A DNA stretch of 64,000 nt from Flavobacteriaceae bacterium (lineage in GTDB: Bacteria; Bacteroidota; Bacteroidia; Flavobacteriales; Flavobacteriaceae): contig CP046177.1 in NCBI GenBank assembly GCA_014075215.1, positions 2,170,501-2,234,500 on the forward strand, written 5' to 3'. This document shows, one piece after another, positions 1 to 8,191 of the stretch. The notes beneath the pieces are model-generated. The model did no database searches. It was not told where the DNA came from and saw only the letters and a program-made list of their open reading frames with translations. The position numbers and the translations under genes are program-made. The first letter of the stretch is position 1. Each line of letters begins with the position of its first letter.

Positions 1-14
1 TCAAAATAATACAT

Positions 15-35
15 ACCTCCTCTCTGAGGTTTTTT
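15..35 (+). terminator. Probable rho-independent terminator
   Basis: A 5-bp perfect stem (ACCTC at 15-19, GAGGT at 26-30) with a 6-base loop is followed directly by a run of T. It would end a plus-strand gene lying left of the window. The stem is short, so confidence is moderate. Confidence 0.45.
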
Positions 36-49
36 GATCCGATTTAATG

Positions 50-103
50 GAATTGATGTTTTTGAGTGAATTGATGTTTTTGAGTGAATTGATGTTTTTT
101 GTG
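50..103. repeat. 18-bp tandem repeat, three copies
   Basis: Unit GAATTGATGTTTTTGAGT occurs at 50-67 and 68-85, and a third copy at 86-103 differs near its 3' end. No gene overlaps it. It looks like a small variable-number repeat in a non-coding stretch. Confidence 0.85.
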
Positions 104-660
104 TTGATATGTAATAATTTAGCCTGGAATCAATGATTTTTTTATCATAATTTTTCTTTTTAGATAACCAGGAATTGAGTCTTAACCGGTAATAAAATGG
201 CGGAACAGCCAACCTTACAAAAACCGTTATATAATAGTATAGATTTGATTTTTTTATTTTTATAAAAATAGTATCTATCATAATTTTTACAGCCGGGCTT
301 CAATAGTTAGTTTTCATTCATTTTTACAAACCGGTTTTTGTATTATTTATCTTCATACAATTGTATCTGGCTTCGGATACATTACTAATGGCTTGAGGAA
401 AACCTCTTTTAATGGAGTATTTATTTTAATAAACACTTTTCTGAAAACTTCTATATTTTTTGTTCCGGATGCAAATATAAAGATAATTTCAACTTCACAA
501 ATAGTAGTTATTTTATGTTCGATATAGTTTAAAGTTAGAAAGCTGAGCATTTATTTGAAGGAAGCACATTGAAAATGCTTTTAAAATGGAGGGATGAATA
601 TTTTATACCATTTAAAGTCGAAAAGTTTAAAGTTTGACAAAGTTAATTGAGCTAAGTTCT
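104..660. other. AT-rich intergenic stretch without a convincing gene
   Basis: No reading frame here resembles a protein family. The only open frame of note (minus strand, about 65 codons near 353-550) is low-complexity and has no family-like motifs. I see no RNA gene. Together with the flanking repeats this is about 0.9 kb of non-coding DNA. Confidence 0.6.
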
Positions 661-832
661 AGAGGCCTTTGCAAAATTGATTTGGCGAAAAAGTTCGACG
701 CCCGAAGAAAATTTTCAACCGGAATAACCTATTCGTTTTGAGGATTTAAAATTTTCGAGAAGGAAGAAATTTGAAGTCAAATCAATTCAAATACGGAATA
801 TATCACTATTTTGGCAAAGGTCTCCTCTATAT
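661..832. repeat. Dispersed repeat with inverted ends (GAGRCCTTTGC family)
   Basis: The left end reads GAGGCCTTTGCAAAATTG, and the right end, read on the other strand, reads GAGACCTTTGCCAAAAT. Inside, AATTGATTTG (676-685) pairs with CAAATCAATT (779-788). The 21 bases at 666-686 are the exact reverse complement of bases in a shorter copy at 26302-26332. A further partial copy, GAGACCTTTG, occurs at 841-850. It lies just beyond the stop of the ABC exporter gene and may serve as a transcription-end hairpin or be a relic mobile repeat. Confidence 0.6.
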
Positions 833-895
833 AATTTTATGAGACCTTTGTCGTTAGGTTTTTACACTTTCTAACTTTTCAATGATTTGTGAAAC

Positions 896-2728
896 CTAAG
901 CTGATGACTGCAAGGTAACCAGATTGTAATATTCTCCTTTTTTCTCCAGTAGTTCCCGATGCTTTCCCTGTTCTATTATTTTTCCTTTTTTGAGAACTAC
1001 AATGGTATCGGCTTTTTGTATGGTAGATAATCTATGCGCAATCACCAATGATGTCCTGTTTTGCATCATTTTCTCCAAGGCTGCTTGTACCAATTGCTCG
1101 GATTCGGTATCCAGAGCAGAGGTGGCTTCATCTAAAATCATAATAGGCGGATTTTTTAAAACTGCCCTGGCAATTGACAAACGTTGTTTTTGACCACCGG
1201 ATAACTTGTTTCCGCTATCACCAATATTGGTAAGATATTCTTCCGGTAAATCTTTTACAAACTCATGTGCATTTGCAATTTTAGAAGCTGCCATTACTTC
1301 TTCTTTGGTAGCATTTTGTTTTCCTAATTTAATATTTTCCAAAACAGAGTCATTGAATAAAATGGAATCCTGGGTAACAACTCCCATCAGACCTAACAAC
1401 GACTTTTTAGAAAGGTCTTTTATATTGACTCCATCAATAAAAATACCTCCTTCATTGACATCATAAAATCGGGTAATCAGGTTTGCCACAGTAGATTTTC
1501 CGCTTCCGGACTGCCCGACTAAGGCTACTGTTTTCCCTTTGGGAATGGTTAAAGAAAAATTCTCTAATACATAGTCATCTTCATATTTGAAGGAAATAGT
1601 ATCAAATACAATTTCTTTATCAAAAGTAGTTTTTATAACAGCATGCTCTTTATCTGTAATGGTATTTTCAGTTTCTAAAACTTCAAGTATTCTTTCCGCA
1701 GAGGCATTTCCTCTTTTGATACTGTACATGGCATTAGAGATATCTTTGCCAGGAGTGAGAATATTGTATGTGAGTGCCATAAAACCGATAAAAGTACCTC
1801 CTGTAATGGTACCATCTATTAAAACCATTTTACCGCCATACCACAAAATAACCGTAATCACCAAAACTCCGAGAAATTCACTCAAAGGCGAGGCTAATTT
1901 TTGTTTAAACATTAAACGATTCATGGTTTTGAATAATGTACCTGTAGATGCTAAAAACTTATTTCTAAATTTTTTTTCACCGGTAAAGCTTTTGATAATC
2001 CGCAATCCGGTCAGGGTTTCTTCCACATGAGATAAAAAACGCCCGTTTTCTTTTTGGACCACATCAGAATCTTTGCGTAATTTTTTTCCGATATATGAAA
2101 TAATGAATACGGCAACAGGTATGAAAACAAATATAAATAAGGTTAATTCATAGCTGATAACAAGCATCGCAATTAACGTAAAAATAATAGTAAGCGGCTG
2201 TTTTACAAACATTTCCAAAACACTTAAAAAAGACCATTGTACTTCGTGAATGTCATTGGTTATTCTCGACAAAACATCTCCTTTTCTTTTTTCGGTAAAG
2301 AAAGATATGGGTAAACTTATTATTTTTTCATAAATACTGTTCCGTAAATCTTTAATAACCCCATTACAAATGATGGTCATAAAATACAAAGCAATATAAT
2401 TGAAAAGGTTTTTCAACAGGAAGATGAGAATAATGAAACCACAGAGATATCCTAACACTTTAATTTCTCCGTTTCCGCTTTGTTCAATTTGCTGTGTGAC
2501 AAAGTAGTTTAAACTCTGTTCCAAATAAGGTTTCAACTCAGAAAAACCTGCATATACGGGTTTTGTATACATACGCTTGTTGGTCTGAAATAAAATACCA
2601 AGCATAGGAATAAAAGAAATCAGGCTAAGCGTGCTAAACAGCGCGTACAAGATATTGCTTATAATGTTTAGTACTGCATATTTTTTATAAGGATATATAA
2701 ATCGTATGATTTTTTTAAAGTATGTCAT
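896..2728 (-). CDS. MsbA-like ABC exporter, fused permease and ATPase
   Basis: This 610-residue half-transporter should dimerise in the inner membrane and flip or export a lipid or lipid-linked compound using ATP. The first ~330 residues hold the six-helix ABC membrane domain. The ATPase domain follows, with Walker A GQSGSGKST near 400, signature LSGGQKQR near 508, Walker B IMILDEAT near 526 and the H-loop IAHRL near 560. Length and architecture match the MsbA/ABCB lipid-exporter family. Its neighbours upstream on the same strand are two glycosyltransferases and a phospho-sugar mutase, which suggests a glycolipid or envelope substrate; the substrate is inferred only from context. A 160-bp MITE-like element separates it from the GT4 gene and may weaken or split operon transcription. 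Confidence 0.9.
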   Translation of the reverse strand: MTYFKKIIRFIYPYKKYAVLNIISNILYALFSTLSLISFIPMLGILFQTNKRMYTKPVYAGFSELKPYLEQSLNYFVTQQIEQSGNGEIKVLGYLCGFIILIFLLKNLFNYIALYFMTIICNGVIKDLRNSIYEKIISLPISFFTEKRKGDVLSRITNDIHEVQWSFLSVLEMFVKQPLTIIFTLIAMLVISYELTLFIFVFIPVAVFIISYIGKKLRKDSDVVQKENGRFLSHVEETLTGLRIIKSFTGEKKFRNKFLASTGTLFKTMNRLMFKQKLASPLSEFLGVLVITVILWYGGKMVLIDGTITGGTFIGFMALTYNILTPGKDISNAMYSIKRGNASAERILEVLETENTITDKEHAVIKTTFDKEIVFDTISFKYEDDYVLENFSLTIPKGKTVALVGQSGSGKSTVANLITRFYDVNEGGIFIDGVNIKDLSKKSLLGLMGVVTQDSILFNDSVLENIKLGKQNATKEEVMAASKIANAHEFVKDLPEEYLTNIGDSGNKLSGGQKQRLSIARAVLKNPPIMILDEATSALDTESEQLVQAALEKMMQNRTSLVIAHRLSTIQKADTIVVLKKGKIIEQGKHRELLEKKGEYYNLVTLQSSA

Positions 2729-2751
2729 TTTAAATGGTAGGTTTTAACTTA

Positions 2752-2911
2752 GAACTCGTTTAAACTTTTTAAATTTGCTGAAAAATTGCTGTTTTTAGCT
2801 CTGTTTTTATCTTTTTTTCCTTCCGTAGTGCTGCTATGCAACTCAAAAAAGCTTTCAACATATCTAAAAACTTCTAATGTTCGCTTACATCCAAAAAGTT
2901 TAAATGAGTTC
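2752..2911 (-). mobile_element. 160-bp MITE-like element, copy 1
   Basis: This is the reverse complement of the 160-bp segment at 14167-14326, with a few differences. It has terminal inverted repeats of about 19 bp (GAACTCATTTAAACTTTTT in the consensus; this copy has GAACTCG at one end). It is flanked by the 3-bp direct repeat TTA (2749-2751 and 2912-2914). It has no coding capacity, so it would be a non-autonomous element moved by a transposase elsewhere. The right-hand TTA is also the stop codon of the neighbouring minus-strand glycosyltransferase gene. Confidence 0.85.
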
Positions 2912-3901
2912 TTATTCAAACCAGTCTAATTTTTTTTTTGTTTGAACTTCTTTTAATTGTGGTTTTTTAGCATTTAAAAACTCGCCAAGCATTACCCTCT
3001 CATATTTATTTAGATATTCCAATGCCATTTTTTGTGAGTTGAATTTTTCCAACGCATATTCATGACATTTTTTGTGAGAAAACTCATGTGCATGTTCAAT
3101 AGCATTTGTCAATTCTTTTCTTTTATTTGATAAAAACCCAAAATCATCTGTTATCAATTCGGGCAGGGAGCCATAGGGTGTTCCAAAAACCGGACAACCG
3201 TAAAATAAACTCTCTGTAATGGCAAGTCCAAAAGGTTCATGCCAACGTACCGGAAATACAAGACCTTTGGAGGTATCCAATAACTCATTTTTCCTTTGCC
3301 CGCCAACCATACCATAAAAAGAAGCCCTTGAACTAAAGGTAAAACGCAATCCCATGTTAATATTAAACCTTACGCCTCCTATTATTTTTATTTTTTCCTG
3401 CCGGGTAGCAGTTACTGTTTTAATAGCCCCTTGTACATTTTTTACCCTCCACGCGGCATGGCCTAAAAAATGGAAATACTCTTTTTTAGAAAACGTAGGC
3501 TTCGAATAATCATCCCAGTCTAACCCATTATAAACAAAAGAATCCGAGTTATATCGGTTGGCATGATTTTTAGAAACAAAAATTACATTTTTATCATAAT
3601 GGAATTGTTCATTTGTATTCCCATGAATGGTAATCACATAAGGTGTTTTGACTTTTTCAATATTTTTGATTTGCTCCTGAAAATGAATTACATCTATTCC
3701 CCGAGGTATCTGTTCCCAAATTTCTTTTGATTCATCTATAGGGATTACGGTTCCAAAATCACATGAAGACCCTTTTTTTACAAGATAGGTTACCTTGTGT
3801 TTAAGCCGAGCCAATTCCTTACCCAGATACCAAATAATGCGCTCCGTACCTCCGTACAATTTTACGGGAATAACTGCATTATGTACAATTAATATGTGCA
3901 T
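2912..3901 (-). CDS. GT4-type glycosyltransferase
   Basis: A 329-residue GT-B fold glycosyltransferase, likely to move a sugar from an activated nucleotide donor to a lipid or glycan acceptor in the cytoplasm. The N-terminus MHILIVHNAVIPVKLYGGTE is the glycine-rich first Rossmann motif of GT4 enzymes. The C-terminal donor site is EPFGLAITE (about 218-226), the E-x7-E motif of retaining GT4 enzymes. It is slightly shorter than many family members (350-400). Its start codon abuts the stop codon of the upstream phospho-sugar mutase gene, so the two are co-transcribed and probably translationally coupled. Its own stop codon lies within the target duplication of a MITE. Donor and acceptor are unknown. 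Confidence 0.85.
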   Translation of the reverse strand: MHILIVHNAVIPVKLYGGTERIIWYLGKELARLKHKVTYLVKKGSSCDFGTVIPIDESKEIWEQIPRGIDVIHFQEQIKNIEKVKTPYVITIHGNTNEQFHYDKNVIFVSKNHANRYNSDSFVYNGLDWDDYSKPTFSKKEYFHFLGHAAWRVKNVQGAIKTVTATRQEKIKIIGGVRFNINMGLRFTFSSRASFYGMVGGQRKNELLDTSKGLVFPVRWHEPFGLAITESLFYGCPVFGTPYGSLPELITDDFGFLSNKRKELTNAIEHAHEFSHKKCHEYALEKFNSQKMALEYLNKYERVMLGEFLNAKKPQLKEVQTKKKLDWFE

Positions 3902-5611
3902 TTACAGATGTAAAGACCGGATGATCCTTCTGATTTTGTTGTCTAATTCCAATTCAACGGTTTTTGCATTGTCAACTTTGTTCAAAGGAGCATGTACGCT
4001 AAAATAGAACTTTATTTTAGGTTCTGTTCCGCTGGGTCTTGCTGCTATTGTAGTAACATCTTCGGTATGATAAATTAAAACATTCGATTTCGGGATATCC
4101 ATTATGGTTTCTTCTCCGGTAATTAAATTCTTCCGAACGGATGATTGATAATCACATAAAAAAGTGACTTTAGAGCCGTCAATTTCTTTTAGTGGATTAT
4201 TTCTCAGATCAACCATCATTTGTGCAATCTGTTTAGCCCCGTCCATTCCCTTTTTAACTAAAGAAATCAGATGCTCTTTATAAAAAGAGTGTTTTGTGTA
4301 TAAGTCCAGAAGTTCTTCATAGCAAGAACTGTTATTTGCTTTTGCATTCGCAGCAATTTCACATGCCAAAAGTGCAGCCGTAACCGCGTCCTTGTCACGA
4401 ACAAAATCTCCTACCATATATCCAAAACTTTCTTCTCCGCCACCGATAAAATCCAGTTCGGGATAATCTACAATCATTTTGGCAATCCACTTAAAACCTG
4501 TTAATCCCACTTTGGTTTCAACACCATAACTTGTAGCGATATCATTTACAAGGTTTGTAGAAACAATGGTAGAGCCAACAAACTGTTTTCCGTTTAACTT
4601 CCCTTTGTTTTGCCACTGTTGTATCAGGAAATCTGTCATCAAACTCATGGTTTGATTTCCGTTTAATAATTTCATATTTCCATCCGTATCACGTACGGCA
4701 ATACCAATTCTATCGCTGTCAGGGTCGGTTCCCAAAACTATATCGGCACCTATTTTTTCAGCCAGTGCTACTGCCATTTGTAATGCCTCGGGTTCTTCCG
4801 GATTGGGTGATTTTACCGTTGGAAAATCACCATTAGGCATTTCCTGTTCTTTTACAACATGTGCCTGAGTATATCCCGCCCTTTTTAATACTTCAGGGAT
4901 TAATTTTATAGAAGTACCATGCAATGAGGTAAATACAATTTTTAAATGTTCACGCCCTTTAATATCAAAAGTGCCGTTTTTTACAGAAGATTTCCAAAAT
5001 AATTCATCTACATCCGAGCCTATGTAGGATATCAAATCTTCATTAGCATTGAAATGAATATCAGCAAAATCCAGAGCGTTTACCATATCAATAATCCCTT
5101 TATCATGAGGGGAAACAATCTGACCGCCATCTGTCCAATATACTTTATATCCGTTATAATCCGGAGGGTTATGAGACGCGGTTAATACAATTCCGGCATG
5201 GCAATTTAATTCACGCACAGCAAAAGATAGTTCCGGTGTCGGGCGTAAATCCTCAAAAACAAATACCCGAATGTTATTTGCGGATAACACATCGGCAACT
5301 AATTTTGAAAACGCTTTACTATGGTGCCTGCAATCATAGGCAATGGCTACTTTAATTTCCTGATTGGGATAGCATTGATGTAAATACATACTAAGCCCCT
5401 GGGTAGCCTTTCCCAGCGTATACTTGTTAATACGATTAGTCCCAACACCCATAATTCCCCTCATGCCTCCGGTACCAAACTCTAAATTTTTATAAAACCG
5501 ATCTGCCAGATCATCGGGTTTTGCATGAATCAAGTTTTGTATCTCTTGTTGAGTTTCAGTATCAAAGGTATCTGAAAGCCACATGGTTGCTTTTTCCATT
5601 ATTTCTTTCAT
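3902..5611 (-). CDS. Phospho-sugar mutase (phosphoglucomutase/phosphomannomutase family)
   Basis: A 569-residue alpha-D-phosphohexomutase that interconverts hexose 1- and 6-phosphates and so feeds sugar-nucleotide synthesis. All four family motifs are visible: the phosphoserine loop TASHNP (about 143-148), the metal site DPDSDR (about 294-300), the sugar loop GGGEESFG (about 388-395) and the phosphate-binding RPSGTEPK (about 523-530). The length matches the long PGM/PMM subgroup common in Bacteroidota and Firmicutes. Substrate preference cannot be read from these motifs. It lies between a GT2 gene 43 bp upstream and a GT4 gene directly downstream, so it probably supplies sugar-1-phosphate for their donors. 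Confidence 0.95.
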   Translation of the reverse strand: MKEIMEKATMWLSDTFDTETQQEIQNLIHAKPDDLADRFYKNLEFGTGGMRGIMGVGTNRINKYTLGKATQGLSMYLHQCYPNQEIKVAIAYDCRHHSKAFSKLVADVLSANNIRVFVFEDLRPTPELSFAVRELNCHAGIVLTASHNPPDYNGYKVYWTDGGQIVSPHDKGIIDMVNALDFADIHFNANEDLISYIGSDVDELFWKSSVKNGTFDIKGREHLKIVFTSLHGTSIKLIPEVLKRAGYTQAHVVKEQEMPNGDFPTVKSPNPEEPEALQMAVALAEKIGADIVLGTDPDSDRIGIAVRDTDGNMKLLNGNQTMSLMTDFLIQQWQNKGKLNGKQFVGSTIVSTNLVNDIATSYGVETKVGLTGFKWIAKMIVDYPELDFIGGGEESFGYMVGDFVRDKDAVTAALLACEIAANAKANNSSCYEELLDLYTKHSFYKEHLISLVKKGMDGAKQIAQMMVDLRNNPLKEIDGSKVTFLCDYQSSVRKNLITGEETIMDIPKSNVLIYHTEDVTTIAARPSGTEPKIKFYFSVHAPLNKVDNAKTVELELDNKIRRIIRSLHL

Positions 5612-5654
5612 TGTTGTTTTTTAAAGGAATGATTTTGCAAAGTTAGCAATTTAG

Positions 5655-6611
5655 TTAGTGATTGAGCGTTTCTTTAACAGTGTAATGTTTTTCGCTGTTT
5701 TTTGATCCGGTAAGTAATTCTCCGATAAAACCTGCTAAAAATAACTGTGTACCTAAAATCATAGCCGTTAGTGCTATATAAAACCACGGATTATCAGTAA
5801 TTAATATGGTTTTCAACCCCTGAGATAATTTATACAACTTCACAGCACCTATATATCCTGCGGAAAAGAAACCAAATACAAACATCAAGGTTCCCAAAAG
5901 ACCAAAAAAGTGCATGGGTCTTTTCCCGAATTTTGATAAGAAAGAAATTGTAATGAGATCTAAAAAACCGTTTACAAAACGGTTCATGCCAAATTTGGTC
6001 TCGCCATATTTTCTGGCCTGATGTTGTACTATCTTTTCGCCAATAGTTGAATACCCTTCATTTTTCGCCAATACGGGAATATAGCGGTGCATTTCGCCAC
6101 TTACCTTTATGCTTTTTATAACCGTATTCTTATATGCTTTTAAACCGCAATTAAAATCATGCAGTTGTAAACCGGAAGTTTTTCTGGCTGCCCAGTTAAA
6201 TAGCTTGGAAGGAATATTTTTAGCAATCACATTGTCATACCGCTTCTTTTTCCAACCGGAGATCAAGTCAAAATTTTCCTTAGTGATGAGTCTGTACAAT
6301 TCGGGAATTTCATCCGGCGAATCTTGCAAATCTGCATCCATAGTAATCACCACTTTCCCCTGAGCCAACTCAAAACCGGCATCTAAAGCCTGTGATTTTC
6401 CATAATTTTTTTGAAACCGAATGCCCTTTACAGAAGTATTTTCGAGGCCTAATGATGCTATGATTTTCCATGAGCTGTCAATACTGCCGTCATCAATAAA
6501 GATGATCTCATATAAAAACCGATTGGACTGCATCACAGATACAATCCAATCGTATAATTCCCGTAAAGATTCCTCTTCGTTTAATAAAGGTATTACTACC
6601 GATATATCCAT
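5655..6611 (-). CDS. Polyprenyl-phosphate GT2 glycosyltransferase with membrane anchor
   Basis: A 318-residue family-2 glycosyltransferase of the DPM1/ArnC/GtrB kind, expected to load a sugar onto a polyprenyl phosphate at the inner face of the membrane. The N-terminal catalytic domain has VVIPLLNEEESL at the start and the metal-binding DADLQD motif near residues 91-96. Two hydrophobic segments near the C-terminus (about 226-250 and 268-290) anchor it, as in GtrB-type enzymes. It lies in the same minus-strand cluster as a phospho-sugar mutase, a GT4 and an MsbA-like exporter. The sugar is not predictable from sequence. Confidence 0.9.
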   Translation of the reverse strand: MDISVVIPLLNEEESLRELYDWIVSVMQSNRFLYEIIFIDDGSIDSSWKIIASLGLENTSVKGIRFQKNYGKSQALDAGFELAQGKVVITMDADLQDSPDEIPELYRLITKENFDLISGWKKKRYDNVIAKNIPSKLFNWAARKTSGLQLHDFNCGLKAYKNTVIKSIKVSGEMHRYIPVLAKNEGYSTIGEKIVQHQARKYGETKFGMNRFVNGFLDLITISFLSKFGKRPMHFFGLLGTLMFVFGFFSAGYIGAVKLYKLSQGLKTILITDNPWFYIALTAMILGTQLFLAGFIGELLTGSKNSEKHYTVKETLNH

Positions 6612-6685
6612 GCGTTTAAGTTAAAGAAATTTGAAAGTAAAAAAGACGTGAACTTTTCAACTTTACCATGTTCTTACCGTCAATG

Positions 6686-7207
6686 TTAATACTGATCTTC
6701 TTCGGATTTTTTCATGATAGCCGAGGTAATTGCAGAAAATATAAAACCTGCAAAAGCACCTACAACAATACCTAAAGGTATGGAAATCAAAGGGTTTTGG
6801 AACTTTTTCTGCATTTCCATTCTGGATTCAATTTGCTCCTCTGTCAAACCTGCATCTAACAGGGATTCCTGTGTTTTTTCTGCCATTTGGTTCATAAAAT
6901 CCGGTTCGATGAAGTTGATAAAAATTTGTTGATAAATGACGGCTATAATGACTCCGATAACCACAGTTCCAACACCCACTTTTACACCCTGTCCCCAGGA
7001 CATAAAACCATTGTTATCTTTTTTAAATTTTTTAGTTGCTAACACTATAAAAACGATCATCACTACCAGACCGATAAGCATACCGCTAAAACCTTGATCC
7101 AGATGCTTGCCCATGGCGTACACTACCAGGCTGATTAAAATAGAGATCACTCCATAATAGAGCCCATAATTTAAAATTACACTTTTACTACTTGCTTGAT
7201 TTTCCAT
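6686..7207 (-). CDS. DUF4199 membrane protein
   Basis: A 173-residue protein with four predicted membrane helices (two near the N-terminus at about 10-55, one near 75-100, one near 138-163) and a charged loop rich in Glu, Gln and Met. It matches DUF4199, a family common in Bacteroidota and often next to a GT2 gene, as here. No function is established. It is the first gene of the minus-strand glycan cluster, 74 bp before the GT2 gene, and a good -7 box (TAGGTTTG on the minus strand) lies about 26 bp upstream of its start. Confidence 0.85.
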   Translation of the reverse strand: MENQASSKSVILNYGLYYGVISILISLVVYAMGKHLDQGFSGMLIGLVVMIVFIVLATKKFKKDNNGFMSWGQGVKVGVGTVVIGVIIAVIYQQIFINFIEPDFMNQMAEKTQESLLDAGLTEEQIESRMEMQKKFQNPLISIPLGIVVGAFAGFIFSAITSAIMKKSEEDQY

Positions 7208-7232
7208 TTGTTCTAAAATTTAGTTTTGTGAT

Positions 7233-7240
7233 ACAAACCT
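7233..7240 (-). promoter_or_regulatory. Putative flavobacterial -7 box for the DUF4199-GT2 operon
   Basis: Read on the minus strand the bases are TAGGTTTG, a perfect match to the Bacteroidota -7 consensus TAnnTTTG. It sits about 26 bp upstream of the DUF4199 start codon. No clear TTTG -33 element is seen at the usual spacing. Confidence 0.45.
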
Positions 7241-7351
7241 ACATATTTTTTTCTTTTGATTGAAGAGGTATTGCATTTATAAGCTGAGTTCAAATTACTC
7301 AATTGATTTTAGTTACATAAATCAATGGTAACGAATTTACCTGTAACCTCG

Positions 7352-7838
7352 TCATCATGCTTCTATTTTGCAGGAATTAAAATTGTTGATGTTCTGAAAA
7401 TTCGCCGGAGTGATATCTACGACGGGCGACTCCACTATCGGATGAACAAGAATGACAAACTTTTGTCGCTCAAGCTACCTGATAGAGTAAACAGTATCCT
7501 CAAATACTACAAAGCAAAAAAGCGTGATACCGATGATTTCATCTTCCCTGAAATGAAAAAGGCAGGCTTTGATTCTCCAAGAGGTATGCTTGCGAAAACG
7601 AAAACCGCAACAAAAAAATTCAACACCTACCTTGCCGACGTTATGAGAAAGCTGAAATTGATAAAAAGGTACCATGCATATAGCTCACCATACCTTTGGA
7701 AATATTTCGGAAGATAAAATTCCCATTCAAGTGTTACAGAAACTCTATCGCCATACCTCCATAACAACAATAAATTACCAATCTAATTTTACGCACAAAG
7801 AAGAAGATGAAGCATCGGATTCTGTTTTGGACCTCTAA
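7352..7838 (+). pseudogene. Decayed tyrosine recombinase (integrase), catalytic domain remnant
   Basis: The catalytic half of a tyrosine recombinase is readable in two frames. The first part (FAGIKIVDVLKIR to about 7665) lines up with the integrase at 17159-18500 (FAGVRISDVLELK). A frameshift near 7665-7690 moves to another frame that reads HTFGNISEDKIPIQVLQKLY, then RHTSITTTINYQ, ending at 7838. The first catalytic Arg (R in AGVRISD) is Lys here and the N-terminal domain is missing, so the enzyme is dead. It marks the left edge of the accessory region carrying the restriction-modification genes. Confidence 0.8.
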
Positions 7839-7867
7839 AATTTGTATCTTTAACCTACGGAAGTAAT

Positions 7868-8094
7868 ATGCCTACAAGATGAAGCCTTTTACCAACTTCG
7901 CCAAAGAACTTAACCATAGAGGCCCGGCAAAAAGGTTTGCAAGCAATAAAGCATAACGCTAGAAATAATGAGAATAATCGAAAGGTTTCTATAAAATTGC
8001 TCGGAAGCTCAATAAATACGGCTATAAAACTCGTAGAGGTTTTGAGTTTTCGGATGTGCAGGTTAAAAGATTTTACAGTCAAAATATTGTTTAA
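7868..8094 (+). pseudogene. Remnant of a serine recombinase C-terminal region
   Basis: Two frames give pieces typical of the C-terminal helix-turn-helix region of resolvase/invertase-type recombinases. The first is LTIEARQKGLQAIKHNARNN followed by ENNRKV. After a +1 shift near 8000 comes FYKIARKLNKYGYKTRRGFE followed by FSDVQVKRFYSQN and a stop at 8092-8094. The pattern 'NNRKA...IA..LN..GY.TRRG..F...QV.R.Y' is characteristic. An in-frame stop follows the first four codons and the catalytic domain is absent. It is a decayed piece of a second mobile element next to the integrase remnant. Confidence 0.6.
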
Positions 8095-8191
8095 ACAAGA
8101 AAACAATTATTCACTTTTTTTCATTAGATTTGTGAGTTACACTTAGCACCTAAACTTGGTGTTTAAAATCATATTAAAGGTTTAGTAAGTA

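Noticed and set aside
353..550. A 65-codon minus-strand open frame
   Set aside because: Low-complexity composition, no family-like motif, no promoter or neighbour support; the region is AT-rich and rich in chance frames.
1587..2030. A 147-codon plus-strand frame opposite the ABC exporter
   Set aside because: It is an antisense shadow of a well-supported gene with no features of its own; the same applies to other long frames opposite the eCIS genes.
7325..7717. A seemingly complete 130-residue protein starting with ATG
   Set aside because: Its body is the middle of an integrase catalytic domain; the start is artificial and the true C-terminus continues in another frame, so it is a remnant.
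7937..8146. A 69-residue plus-strand frame
   Set aside because: Only its first part resembles a recombinase; the homologous continuation lies in another frame, so the rest of this frame is noise.
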